The notes beneath the pieces were generated by a model. The model worked only from the letters and a program-made list of their open reading frames with translations, had not been told where the DNA came from and searched no databases. From assembly GCA_016196035.1 (NCBI GenBank), contig JACPYM010000075.1, positions 1-62,695 of the forward strand: 62,695 nucleotides of DNA. The letters are read 5' to 3'. The stretch is from Acidobacteriota bacterium. Lineage in GTDB: Bacteria > Acidobacteriota > Blastocatellia > RBC074. Shown here piece after piece: positions 39,922-49,172 of this stretch. The number at the start of each line of letters is the position of its first letter. Within the stretch, counting starts at the first letter, position 1. The translations under genes and the position numbers were made by a program.

Positions 39922-42900
39922 ATGGCAGCTCACATCTTTATTTCGCACACGAGCAAGGACGACGCCTTCGTCAAGGAATTGCGCGAGAAACTCGCCGCGC
40001 ACAAACTCACGGTTTGGGACGACGCACACAAGTTGCGCGGCGGAGACCGACTCAAACCGGAAGTCAGTGCGGCCATCGAGACCGCACGCAAGTTCATCGT
40101 CGTGCTTAGCCAAAACGCGATTGAATCAGATTGGGTCTTTGACGAAATCAACCAGGCGCTGGCCGTCGAACAGGCGCGTAAGGCTGAAGGCTACAACGTC
40201 ATCCCGCTGCTGTTGCCCGATTTCAAAGCGGCGATGCTCAAACGGCTGAAGGTCTTCCCTGACGAACGGCTCGGCATCAGCATCGCGCCCGGCCCGAATG
40301 GACTCGCCGATGCCATGCCGCAAATCCTGGCCGCGCTGGGCAAAGAACTTCCGGCGGATGCCGCGCCACCTGCTGCCGTCGCGGAAAATCCCGTCGCCGA
40401 ATTGTTGCTGGAACTCAGAAATCTGAAGGTCGAGACCGACGACGGCAAGACGCGGGCAAAAGCTGAAGCGACGCTGACGTTCCAGCCGCCGGAAGCCGGA
40501 GCGCGCGAGGTAAAAAGCGAGCCGTTCTTTTTCACTTCGCCGTTGGGGCCAATCGAAAGTGACGATCTGCGCTGGTATCTGGAAAAGTTTTATCAATGGC
40601 CGATTGGCCAGTTCAAAGAGCGCGGCGAACGAATCGCCAAACAATTGCCCGACTGGGGACGGCTGCTTTACCAGGCTGCGCTCGAAACCGAATCCGCCCA
40701 GGAAGCGTTGCGCGGTTGGCTGGACAGCGCCAGCAAAGCCGAGCGCCGTTTTTCGGTCGAAGTTTCAGACAAGCTGCCGTCCGGTTCGCCGCCCGAAGCC
40801 ATCACTTCTGCCAAAGAAGCCGCCACCTTGTTGCTGTCGCTGCCGTGGGAATTGCTGCACGACGAGCGCGGATTTTTATTTCATGGCAAGCACGCTGTCC
40901 GTGTCCGCCGCCGTCTGCCGAACAACGTCAAATTCGAAGACTTCGAGCGCAAATTGCCGATCCGCGTGTTGCTGGTCAGCCCTCGCCCCGAAGACGACAG
41001 CGCCGCATACATTGACCACCGCGTCAGCTCTCAACCGCTGGTCGAAGCCATCGAAACGTTGGGCGAAACGGTCAGCCTGACGATTTTGCAGACGCCGACC
41101 TTTCCCGCTTTGCAGCAGGCGCTGCGGCGCGCACAGTTCGACGTAGTCCATTTCGACGGGCACGGCGTTTTCGATCCGCGCGTAGGTTTGGGCAAGCTCT
41201 GTTTTGAAGCTCCCGACCAGGACGACCAATTGCACAACCGCAAAAGCGAATTGATTGACGCCGAACGGTTGGCCGCAGTCATGCGCGATCACCGCATTCC
41301 GCTGGTGTTTCTGGAAGCCTGCCAAAGCGCCAAAACCGACGATGACCCGACGGCTTCGGTGGCGGCCAAGCTGTTGGAACAGGGCGTAGTTTCCGTTGTG
41401 GCAATGACGCATTCCGTGCTGGTCGAAACGGCTCGACGTTTCGTCAAAGAGTTTTACCGCGAATTGGCCGAGGGCGCACGCATCGGAGCCGCGATGCTGG
41501 CCGGGCAACAGGCGCTGCACGCCGACACGCGCCGAGGCGCCATCGCTGGCGCGGGCGAATTCCATTTGCAGGACTGGTTTGTGCCTGTGCTGTATCAGGA
41601 ACGCCAGGACCCGTCGCTGGTTCGTCAGCGTTTGTCGGCAGCCGCGCTGGAAGACGTCGCCGTCCGTCGCAAATTCAATCTGGGCGAATTGCCTGACGCG
41701 CCAGAACACCGCTTCATCGGGCGCAGCCGCGAACTGCTGGCGCTGGAACGCTTGCTGCTGACCGAACCTTACGCCGTCATTCGCGGCGTAGGCGGCGAAG
41801 GTAAAACGACGCTGGCCGTGGAACTGGCGCGGTGGCTGGTGCGGACAAATCGCTTTCGCCGGACGGCTTTCGTCAGCTTGGAACAGTACAGCGACGCCAA
41901 AGGCATGGCGGACACGATTGGCCGCCAACTGGTCGGCGCTGGTTACTCGGCTGGCGGGCACAGCGACTGGCGCGCAGCCATGCTGCCGATCAAACGCGAG
42001 CTAAAAGACAAACCGACGATCATCGTGGTGGATAATGTGGAGAGTCTTTTTTCTCCCACGAAGACACACGAAGAGGCACGAAGGGATGAGAATGATTCGG
42101 GTGAAACGTCAGGCTCCTCCGCAGAATCAACGAAAGCAACTGAACCCTCTTCCAGTCTTCGTGATCCTTCGTGTGACTTCGTGGGAGAAGTTTTTCTTTT
42201 CTGCCAAGCCTTGCTCGACGCACATCCGGCGACACGGATTGTGTTCACCAGCCGCGAACTTCTGCCTCGTCCCTTTGCCAGGCGGGATCGCGTGATCCCG
42301 CTCGACCGGCTGAGCCGCGAATACGCCGTCGAACTGGTCAGCCGCGTCATGAAACGGCGCGAATACGACGAACAAGGCAACACACCCACCGACATCGCCG
42401 AACTGGTCGAAGCCGTCAACCGCCACGCCCGCGCGCTGACCCTGCTGGCGCACGAAGTGAAGGCCAGCGGCGTGCGCTCCACCACAGACAATCTGCGCCG
42501 GTTGATGATTCGGCTGGAAAAAGATCATCCCGGCGAGCGCGAAAACTCGCTTTACGCCAGCGTAGCCCTCTCGCTGCGTCGCCTGCCGCTCGATCTGGGC
42601 CAGCAGGTGAAGGCACTGGCCGTCTTTCACGGCGGCGCGCACCTTGGCGTGTTGTGGGTGATGCTGGGAGTACCGCTGGAAGCTGTGGATCTGTTGGCGA
42701 CAGCATTGATCGAAGTGGGCTTGGCCGAAATGATGGACTACAGCCACTTGCGGCTTGATCCGGCGCTGCCCAACTATCTGCTGGCGCAGATGGACGCGGC
42801 GAAACTGCCATCGCTGACCGCGCGCTGGGCGGAAAGCATGCGGGCGCTGACCGGGTTTCTGTATCAGCAACGATCTCAAGATGCCCAACTCGCGCAGCAA

Positions 42901-44349
42901 CTGACGCTGCTGGAACTGCCCAATCTGCTGGCGCTGCTCACCGTGGCGGTTGACACGCTGCCGCCAGAAAGGGTGGTGGATTTGGCAGGCAGGATAGAAG
43001 ACCTGCTCACTCCCTTGGGTCGTCCGCAGGCACTGGCACAGGCGGTCAGCGTGCGCGCGACAGCGGCGCGGCGTTTGGGGGCGTGGAGCCACGCCCAAGT
43101 TCAGAACGCGAGCAATAACATTAACCGGCTGTTGGAGCAGGGCGCAATGCCCGAGGCTTTCGCGGCGGCGCAACAACTGCTCGCGCGTTGCCAATCCGCC
43201 GGAGCCGACGCTTACCCCGAAGCGGCGTATGACAGCGCGATGGCGTATTTCCTGATAGGGGAGGTGCTGCAGACAGGCGGGGCCGCCGAAGAGGCGCTAG
43301 TGCAACTAGCTGAAGGCCAACGCCGTTTTCAGACCCTCGCCGATACAGGTGAACCCAGTGCTATACAGATGACGGCAGTTGCTATCATCCATATCGCAGA
43401 TTGTTTGAGAGATTTAGGACGATTAGATGAAGCACTTGCAGGTTATCAGGATTGCAGCGAACGGGCCACCAAACTTGGTAATCAAAGATTACTAGCAAAC
43501 AACAAAGAGCGAATAGGAACAGTCCGCCTGATCCAGAATCGTTATACCGAGGCACTTGAAGCTCATTCCGAAGCACGCGGAATTTTTGAACGATTGGGCG
43601 AGCCGGGCACTGTTGCTCGTTCATGGCACAGAATCGGTATGATCCACAGTAAAACCGAGCATTTTGAACAAGCGGAGTATGCCTACCGGCAAGCACTAGC
43701 AATCAATGTGCGACATAAGTTTGTTGCGGATGAGGCCATTAACTTAGGCCAACTTGGCATTCTTTATTCTGAAATGGGATTGTTGGAAGAGGCAGTAAAA
43801 TTCTGTCGGCAGGCAGTGGAAATTCACGCTAGTCTACAAGATCAATGGCATGAAGGATCAGCCCGCAGCAATTTGGCCTATACGCTGATCAAGCTGCAAC
43901 GCTACGACGAAGCCCGCCGCGAATTGCACCGCGCGATTGAATGCTCGAAGACTCTCGGCCACGCCGCCAAACCCTGGAAGACCTGGGAGTTCCTGCACGA
44001 CCTGGAACAAGCCACCAGCCACGCGCAGGCTGCCGCCGAGGCGCGCGGACAGGCCGTGACAACCTATCTAGCTTACCGGCGCGCGGACGGGGAGAGCCAG
44101 GCCCCTACCGCACCACTTTACGCGCTGGTGGCGCAGGCACTGGGGGCAGGCACACCGGACGCGCTGACCGCCGCCGCCGCGCAACTCGCCGAAGGTGCGC
44201 AAGCCGCCATTACCGCGTCGTTCACGGCGCTGCTCGACAAGCTGCAAGCGGTCTTGCGTGGCGAACGCGACCCGGCGCTCGCGGCTGATCCGGCGTTAAG
44301 TTTCTGGGATGTGGTGGAGTTGCAGTTGTTGCTGGAAGGGTTGGGCTGA
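39922..44349 (+). CDS. TIR-CHAT-STAND NTPase-TPR protein, candidate defence gene
   Basis: 1475 residues. An N-terminal TIR domain (1 to about 135; HIFISHTSKDDAF) has the NADase-type glutamate E75 in SDWVFDEI. A CHAT caspase-like protease domain follows (about 320-570) with LPWELLHDERG, catalytic H414 in VVHFDGHG and C467 in FLEACQSA. A STAND/NB-ARC ATPase comes next (about 598-850): Walker A GVGGEGKTT (K628), Walker B IIVVDN (D704), sensor RIVFTSRE. TPRs occupy about 1060-1360 and a helical tail ends the protein. Such proteins sense through the repeats, oligomerise and activate effectors; having two effectors in one chain is unusual. ATG 39922 follows AGGAG. No partner gene is adjacent. Confidence 0.88.
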   Translation: MAAHIFISHTSKDDAFVKELREKLAAHKLTVWDDAHKLRGGDRLKPEVSAAIETARKFIVVLSQNAIESDWVFDEINQALAVEQARKAEGYNVIPLLLPDFKAAMLKRLKVFPDERLGISIAPGPNGLADAMPQILAALGKELPADAAPPAAVAENPVAELLLELRNLKVETDDGKTRAKAEATLTFQPPEAGAREVKSEPFFFTSPLGPIESDDLRWYLEKFYQWPIGQFKERGERIAKQLPDWGRLLYQAALETESAQEALRGWLDSASKAERRFSVEVSDKLPSGSPPEAITSAKEAATLLLSLPWELLHDERGFLFHGKHAVRVRRRLPNNVKFEDFERKLPIRVLLVSPRPEDDSAAYIDHRVSSQPLVEAIETLGETVSLTILQTPTFPALQQALRRAQFDVVHFDGHGVFDPRVGLGKLCFEAPDQDDQLHNRKSELIDAERLAAVMRDHRIPLVFLEACQSAKTDDDPTASVAAKLLEQGVVSVVAMTHSVLVETARRFVKEFYRELAEGARIGAAMLAGQQALHADTRRGAIAGAGEFHLQDWFVPVLYQERQDPSLVRQRLSAAALEDVAVRRKFNLGELPDAPEHRFIGRSRELLALERLLLTEPYAVIRGVGGEGKTTLAVELARWLVRTNRFRRTAFVSLEQYSDAKGMADTIGRQLVGAGYSAGGHSDWRAAMLPIKRELKDKPTIIVVDNVESLFSPTKTHEEARRDENDSGETSGSSAESTKATEPSSSLRDPSCDFVGEVFLFCQALLDAHPATRIVFTSRELLPRPFARRDRVIPLDRLSREYAVELVSRVMKRREYDEQGNTPTDIAELVEAVNRHARALTLLAHEVKASGVRSTTDNLRRLMIRLEKDHPGERENSLYASVALSLRRLPLDLGQQVKALAVFHGGAHLGVLWVMLGVPLEAVDLLATALIEVGLAEMMDYSHLRLDPALPNYLLAQMDAAKLPSLTARWAESMRALTGFLYQQRSQDAQLAQQLTLLELPNLLALLTVAVDTLPPERVVDLAGRIEDLLTPLGRPQALAQAVSVRATAARRLGAWSHAQVQNASNNINRLLEQGAMPEAFAAAQQLLARCQSAGADAYPEAAYDSAMAYFLIGEVLQTGGAAEEALVQLAEGQRRFQTLADTGEPSAIQMTAVAIIHIADCLRDLGRLDEALAGYQDCSERATKLGNQRLLANNKERIGTVRLIQNRYTEALEAHSEARGIFERLGEPGTVARSWHRIGMIHSKTEHFEQAEYAYRQALAINVRHKFVADEAINLGQLGILYSEMGLLEEAVKFCRQAVEIHASLQDQWHEGSARSNLAYTLIKLQRYDEARRELHRAIECSKTLGHAAKPWKTWEFLHDLEQATSHAQAAAEARGQAVTTYLAYRRADGESQAPTAPLYALVAQALGAGTPDALTAAAAQLAEGAQAAITASFTALLDKLQAVLRGERDPALAADPALSFWDVVELQLLLEGLG
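42051..42189. repeat. CACGAAG-type repeat inserted in frame in the STAND domain
   Basis: Arms 42051-42083 and 42157-42189 pair over 33 bp with a few mismatches (TTCTCCCACGAAG at the outer ends). The sequence type is the same as 8760-8831. It encodes about 46 polar residues ([26 protein letters not shown]) between Walker B (D704) and the sensor motif, with no stop or frame change. Confidence 0.9.
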
Positions 44350-44473
44350 CCTGGGTACGCACCGCTTCCAGCGTGCAGACGTGGCGTCAGACCATATCAG
44401 GCCGGTAGGCTCCCCCTTCCGCATCAAGCTATTCACTGCCAAGACCGCACGCTGGAAGCGGTGCGTACCCAGG
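44350..44473. repeat. Inverted repeat with perfect 27-bp arms
   Basis: Arms 44350-44376 and 44447-44473 are perfect complements (core ACCGCTTCCAGCGTGC). It lies directly after the TIR-CHAT stop, between that gene and the convergent LysR gene, and could terminate both. Confidence 0.9.
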
Positions 44474-44492
44474 ATTGAACACCGTTCCGCTG

Positions 44493-45419
44493 CTACGCCG
44501 AAACCAGTTTGACGATGCCGGGTTTGGCGAGCGGCATGGCCGGGCGCGATAGCAATTCGACAAAGTCATTCACATAGGCGGGCACGAAATCGTGGCGCAG
44601 GAGGGCGGCGCTCCATTGGCGGTGCAGGCCCTTTTTGGTGACGGGGCGGGCGATGAGATTCCCCGCCTTGAGTTGTTCTTGCACGGCCCAACGCGCCAGC
44701 ACGCTGATGCCGAGATCGGCTTTGACCAGTTCGATGATCGCTTCGGTCAGTTGCATAACCGTCAACCGCGCAGGCTTGACGCCCGCCGGAACCAGGACGT
44801 TGTTGAACAAATCGCTGTCTTTGGGCGGGACGTACAGGATCAAATGCTGGTCGGCAAAATCGCGCGCGCGCAAATAATCGCGCGCGGCCAGCGGGTGTTC
44901 GGGGGCCATCACGGCGACGAGTTCGTCGCGGAAGAGCGGTTTGTAATGCACCCGTTTGTCGCGCGAGCGGGATGACACAATCGCCAAATCAAGCTTGCCG
45001 TTGAGCAGCGCGGGGAACGGGTCGTGGGTGAATTCGACCATGATCTTCATCTCGACATTGGGGTACTTGCCGCCGAATTCGCGCAACAGTTCCGGCAGCC
45101 AGTGATAGCAGGTGTAACACTCGGTGCTCAGCCGCAACGCGCCACGGTCGCTGGCGGCCATCTGTTTGAGGTCATCTTCCGCCCGCCGAAGTTCTTCCAG
45201 CACCTGACGGGCTGAATACAACAAGCGTTCGCCCGCCTGGGTCAGCACCATCTTTTTGCTCAAGCGCAAAAACAACGGCGTGCCGAGCCGCGCTTCGATG
45301 TCGCGCAATTGATGGCTCAGCGCCGATTGCGTCAGGTGCAGGCGTTCGCCCGCGCGGGTCACGCTTTTCTCTTCGGTGACGGCAATGATGAGTTTGAGGT
45401 GGCGGATGTCCAGTTGCAT
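44493..45419 (-). CDS. LysR-type transcriptional regulator
   Basis: 308 residues: an N-terminal winged HTH (LKLIIAVTEEKSVTRAGERLHLTQSALSHQLRDIEARLG) and an effector domain similar to MetR-type regulators. The ATG at 45419 is used; the longer reading from 45521 adds a non-homologous tail. It is divergent from the BstA-like gene, across a 377-bp gap that holds a long repeat. The target is unknown. Confidence 0.85.
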   Translation of the reverse strand: MQLDIRHLKLIIAVTEEKSVTRAGERLHLTQSALSHQLRDIEARLGTPLFLRLSKKMVLTQAGERLLYSARQVLEELRRAEDDLKQMAASDRGALRLSTECYTCYHWLPELLREFGGKYPNVEMKIMVEFTHDPFPALLNGKLDLAIVSSRSRDKRVHYKPLFRDELVAVMAPEHPLAARDYLRARDFADQHLILYVPPKDSDLFNNVLVPAGVKPARLTVMQLTEAIIELVKADLGISVLARWAVQEQLKAGNLIARPVTKKGLHRQWSAALLRHDFVPAYVNDFVELLSRPAMPLAKPGIVKLVSA

Positions 45420-45613
45420 TTGGGCGGTCTCGCTTTCGGTGAGTGAAAGTAATTCATCGAAAGGATGAAAACAATGAGTTTTCTGCATTCGATATTTCTG
45501 CGTATGATGTGGGTGCGTCAAACAAATGTAACCACAAAGCGACGAAGAGCACGGAGGAAGACTTCCCTGTTCGACTGTTTCGTCTCTTTACAACGGGTAG
45601 TTGATCAACGAGG

Positions 45614-45725
45614 AAAGAGAGATTACGGAACAAACGGAAATAACGGAATAGACGGAAAAGCCTGGCTGGCTTAACGGTTTCTTCCGTGTGTTCCGTTATT
45701 TCCGTTTGTTCCGTAATCTCTCTTT
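45614..45725. repeat. TTCCGT-type inverted repeat with perfect 35-bp arms
   Basis: Arms 45614-45648 and 45691-45725 are perfect complements, made of ACGGAA units. It occupies the gap between LysR and the BstA-like gene. Left of it (45530-45610) a CACGGAGG-like, CACGAAG-related fragment is also visible; otherwise the gap shows no gene. Confidence 0.9.
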
Positions 45726-45796
45726 TGTCTCTAACTGGAATGCTACTCGTGGTGAAAGTCTTTCTTTTGGAAGTCAACGCATAAGGAGAAATGAGA

Positions 45797-46321
45797 ATGT
45801 CCGATCTGAGCTACCCCATCGGCGATTTTGTCGCCCAACCCGTCATCACCGCCGCCCAACGACAGGAACTCATCACCAGCCTGGATCAAACGCCTGCCCG
45901 TATGCGGGCCGCCATTGCCGGGCTGTCGCACGAACAACTCGAAACGCCCTATCGCCCTGAGGGCTGGACGGTGCGTCAAACCGTGCACCACACGGCTGAT
46001 AGTCACGCCAACGCCTACGTGCGATTCAAGCTTGGGCTGACCGAAGATGTGCCTACCGTCAAGCCTTACGATGAAAAGCGTTGGGCCGAGTTGGAGGACG
46101 GGCGCAACGCCAACCTGGAACCCTCGCTGCGCTTGCTGGAAGCGATTCACGAGCGTTGGACGATCTGTTTGCGCGCGCAACCAGCGGAAGCGTTTGCGCG
46201 CGAGTTGCGGCATCCCGAAGCGGGCGTAATGTCGCTGGATGTCGCCTTGCAAATGTACGAGTGGCACGGGCAGCATCACGTTGCGCATATCACCCGGTTG
46301 CGTGAACGTATGGGTTGGTAA
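45797..46321 (+). CDS. bstA: YfiT/BstA-type bacillithiol S-transferase
   Basis: 174 residues of the DinB-like four-helix fold. YPIGDFVAQP at the start, GWTVRQTVHHTADSHANAYVRFKL, and YEWHGQHHVAHI near the end give the three-histidine metal site of this subfamily. It conjugates bacillithiol to electrophiles, consistent with bshC at 4.7 kb. AAGGAG (45783-45788) is better spaced for ATG 45797 than for ATG 45791. Confidence 0.82.
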   Translation: MSDLSYPIGDFVAQPVITAAQRQELITSLDQTPARMRAAIAGLSHEQLETPYRPEGWTVRQTVHHTADSHANAYVRFKLGLTEDVPTVKPYDEKRWAELEDGRNANLEPSLRLLEAIHERWTICLRAQPAEAFARELRHPEAGVMSLDVALQMYEWHGQHHVAHITRLRERMGW

Positions 46322-46368
46322 GCGGCCCTCTGCGTTCGATTTGCTTCGGTGCATACAAACGCACCGGT

Positions 46369-46402
46369 ACGGTGCAGGGAGCGTGCGTGCTCCCTGCACC
46401 GT
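46369..46402. repeat. Short perfect hairpin after the BstA-like gene
   Basis: ACGGTGCAGGGAGC (46369-46382) pairs with GCTCCCTGCACCGT (46389-46402) around a 6-nt loop. There is no T-run; it may be an RNA stability element or weak terminator. Confidence 0.7.
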
Positions 46403-46505
46403 TTGGCTCGGAATTGCCAAGTTCAGCCTGCCACGCCTACAATCCCGCCGCATTTAGAGAAGCAGTCTTTCCCGCATAGCAACAATTCAACAGGAGGCCG
46501 CACCG

Positions 46506-47588
46506 ATGATGAACACGGGTCAGCTCAAGCTTCGCCGCAACACTGCCACCACGACGTTTTTGGCCATTGTCGCGGTGCTACTGGCGTATCTCTGTTTTCA
46601 GATCGCGCAGCCGTTTCTGGAAGCCATCGCCTGGGCCGGCATTCTGGCGATTGTTTTTGCGCCGCTGCATACGCGGCTGGGCAAGTTCATCAAAAATCCT
46701 GATCTGCGCGCCTTGGCCAGCACGTTGTTGACGACGCTGGTGGCGGTGTTGCCATTACTGTTGCTGGTGCTGGCGATTTCGCGCGAAGTGGCGCTGGGCG
46801 TCGGGCAAATCAAAACCAGCGCGGCAAATATCAAAGACTGGGAAGCCGCGTTGACACAGACGCGCTACGTCGGCCCGGCCTGGCAATGGGTGCAGGTGCA
46901 TTTCAAAGACTTCGAGGGCGATGCTAATGAGATGTTGAGCAATGCCGCGCAGCGCGCGGGCGCGGTGGCGGTCAGCGTCTTCAGCGGCGCGCTGACCAAT
47001 ATCTCTGCGTTCCTGTTCAACGTCGTGATGGTGGCCTTCACGCTCTTTTTCTTCTTCCGCGATGGCGCAAAAATCGTTGAGTATTTGAAACGCGCCTTGC
47101 CCATCGAGGCTGAGACGGCAGATGAAATCGGCGCGATGATTGCCGATGTCGTGCGCGCTTCGATCAACGGCGTCGTGGTCATCAGTTTGATCAAAGGCTT
47201 GCTGGCGGGGCTGGCGTTCTGGCTGCTGGGCGTACCCTCGCCCGCGTTGTGGGGCGCGGTGGGCGCGGTGGCTTCGTTGATCCCGGTGATCGGCATTGCG
47301 CTGGTTTGGGTACCGGCGGCGCTGTTGTTGTGGATCAAAGGCTCGGCCATCAAGGCGCTGATTCTGGCCGTTTGGGGCGTGACGGTGCTGAGCTTTATTG
47401 ACAACATTCTTTATCCGTACTTGGCGCAGGGCGAGGTGCGGCTGCACACGCTGCTGGTCTTTTTCAGCGCGATGGGCGGCTTGGCGGTCTTCGGTTTTTT
47501 GGGGTTTGTGCTGGGGCCGGTCGTAACACTCTTGGCGGTGACGCTGGTCGAAGTGGCGAGCGAGTATTATTCGGGGCGGCCTGGGTGA
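46506..47588 (+). CDS. AI-2E/PerM-family membrane transporter
   Basis: 360 residues with about seven to eight hydrophobic helices, a soluble segment (about 100-155), and the family region SLIPVIGIALVWVPAALLLW followed by a C-terminal GPVVTLLAVTLVEV. Members export AI-2-like molecules or act as Na+/H+ antiporters; specificity is unknown. GGAGG precedes the start; the second in-frame ATG at 46509 is an alternative. Confidence 0.82.
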   Translation: MMNTGQLKLRRNTATTTFLAIVAVLLAYLCFQIAQPFLEAIAWAGILAIVFAPLHTRLGKFIKNPDLRALASTLLTTLVAVLPLLLLVLAISREVALGVGQIKTSAANIKDWEAALTQTRYVGPAWQWVQVHFKDFEGDANEMLSNAAQRAGAVAVSVFSGALTNISAFLFNVVMVAFTLFFFFRDGAKIVEYLKRALPIEAETADEIGAMIADVVRASINGVVVISLIKGLLAGLAFWLLGVPSPALWGAVGAVASLIPVIGIALVWVPAALLLWIKGSAIKALILAVWGVTVLSFIDNILYPYLAQGEVRLHTLLVFFSAMGGLAVFGFLGFVLGPVVTLLAVTLVEVASEYYSGRPG

Positions 47589-47589
47589 G

Positions 47590-47679
47590 GATGGGAACGA
47601 TGGGAGAGGTGAGGGGAACAAGGGGACGGGAAAACTGTGTAAATCGTCGCGTCTCTCAATTGCTCCCATTGCTCCCATC
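47590..47679. repeat. GATGGGA-type inverted repeat between convergent genes
   Basis: The left arm, 47590-47606, pairs with 47663-47679 over 17 bp with two mismatches. It fills the gap between the transporter and the DUF481 gene, both of which end here, so bidirectional termination is plausible. Confidence 0.7.
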
Positions 47680-47683
47680 ACAG

Positions 47684-48778
47684 TTATTTCGCAAACGTAA
47701 ACCGCAGCCCCGTCGTCAACAGCGAATCGCTCTTTTTCAGCGCGGGCACGATGACCGGCGGATTGCTCAGGTAGCGGTTGCTGTACGTGACCTGCCACGC
47801 CAGCCAGCGATTCAGATTGGTCGAGAGCGCGGTGTCGAATTGCATGCGGTATTCGCCGCGCTGGCTCATGTTCGGGAAAAAGACGAGCCGTTCACGCAAC
47901 AGGGAACGGGCCGCCAGTTTGTGCGTTAGCTCTTCGCCTAGCAACACTTCGCCACGGCTGCGCTTGAGCGGCGAGCCAGCCGCAAAATACTCCTTGGTAT
48001 AAGCGCCGCCGCCGAATACATCCAGCGCGGTACGGTCATTCTTGATCGGCTTATAACCGAAGCCGCCGCCCAGCGACATACGCAAATCCAGATTCTGAAA
48101 CTCATCGAATTCCAGATCGCCGGTGCCAAAGACGAAGCTGCGCGACGACAGATTCACGTCATAACGCCCGCCGCCGCGAATGGCATTGGCCACCTGCGCG
48201 AAATCTTTTTCGGTGCGCCGACGTGAACTGGCCCGCAACGAAGTCGCATAGACGGTGATTTTGTCGCGCGGCGTGGCGCGCACGGCGTTGGCCGCCAGCG
48301 TGAAGGTATTCGTCTCAGCGTTGCCACGCGCCAAGCTCAAGCCCACATCCACCGCGCCCGCCCACAGATCAAGCAGGCCGGGATTTTTCAGCCGGTCAAC
48401 TTCGGCTTTCCAGGCGTTGAATTCGGCGGCGTTGCGCACCGCGGCAATCGCAGCCTTGGCGACTTTGACCTTGCCGGTCTCTTTGGTTTCGACTTCGTAT
48501 TGGTCGCCGCTGGCGCTGACCTTGCCGACGACGGTTTGGTTGTCGGTGAGCGTGAGGTAAACCGGTTCGGTGCTGGCCAGCACGTCTACGGCCTCCCAGG
48601 CGATTTCAACCGTCCCCATGAATTCGGTTTTGACCGTGATTTTCTTGCCGTCTGATTTGACGATCTGGCCGCTGACGCGGTCGCCATTCTTGAGCGTCAG
48701 GGTATCGGCCTGAATGCTCAGGCACACGCCACACAGCAACAGACATAACGCTGCCAGTAAGTTCATTTTGCGAATCAT
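47684..48778 (-). CDS. DUF481 outer-membrane beta-barrel protein
   Basis: 364 residues with a signal peptide (to about 24; ends SIQA). A small beta domain follows (LTLKNGDRVSGQIVKSDGKKITVKT, of a type that begins many such proteins). A DUF481 barrel starts near 130 (GNAETNTFTLAANAVR) and ends with FTFAK, an outer-membrane-like terminal aromatic strand. GGAGGAGC before the ATG at 48778 decides the start. Function is unknown; these barrels respond to salt or low pH in other bacteria. Confidence 0.82.
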   Translation of the reverse strand: MIRKMNLLAALCLLLCGVCLSIQADTLTLKNGDRVSGQIVKSDGKKITVKTEFMGTVEIAWEAVDVLASTEPVYLTLTDNQTVVGKVSASGDQYEVETKETGKVKVAKAAIAAVRNAAEFNAWKAEVDRLKNPGLLDLWAGAVDVGLSLARGNAETNTFTLAANAVRATPRDKITVYATSLRASSRRRTEKDFAQVANAIRGGGRYDVNLSSRSFVFGTGDLEFDEFQNLDLRMSLGGGFGYKPIKNDRTALDVFGGGAYTKEYFAAGSPLKRSRGEVLLGEELTHKLAARSLLRERLVFFPNMSQRGEYRMQFDTALSTNLNRWLAWQVTYSNRYLSNPPVIVPALKKSDSLLTTGLRFTFAK

Positions 48779-49172
48779 TCGTGCTCCTCCGGGTTTGGGC
48801 GCAAGACGCAAGCCGGTCGCAAAAGTTGCTAACCAACGAGCGTTGAGAAATAGGCGCTGTTAAAAATTGATGAGACAGATGGGGGAGAATGGCGTTGTGG
48901 GGAACGCGGGGACTGCTGGTCTGATGTTTGCAACTTGTGTGGGGTGCCTTGAGTGGCGGGCCGCATCTTACGAATTTTCCGGCGGGCTGTCCACGTATGA
49001 ATTCGCAGTGCGCCAAGCGGTTACAACGGCCTGTGACACCCGAGACATGAAATTACCGCCTGGGGCTTGAACGACAAAAATGTTATCTTATCGGCATCAT
49101 TCAAACATTTTTGTAACAGGATAAACGGGAGCGGCAAGCGACTGGAAGATTTTTTCCGGCAGTCGAATTTTT
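48779..49172. other. 394-bp intergenic region before the sigma-54 activator gene
   Basis: A divergent promoter region. Apart from the operator-like inverted repeat at 49074-49114 and a possible TTGAAC -35 at 49067-49072, I see no gene or structure. Confidence 0.6.
49074..49114. promoter_or_regulatory. Operator-like inverted repeat upstream of the activator gene
   Basis: ACAAAAATGTT (49074-49084) and AACATTTTTGT (49104-49114) are perfect 11-bp complements with a 19-bp spacer. The same half-site with the same layout (within 1 bp) occurs before glnN at 50966-51005. Autoregulation by the activator is inferred. Confidence 0.6.

Noticed and set aside
42127-43194. Minus-strand frame within the TIR-CHAT gene
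   Set aside because: Gln/Arg/His-rich shadow of the STAND domain on the other strand.
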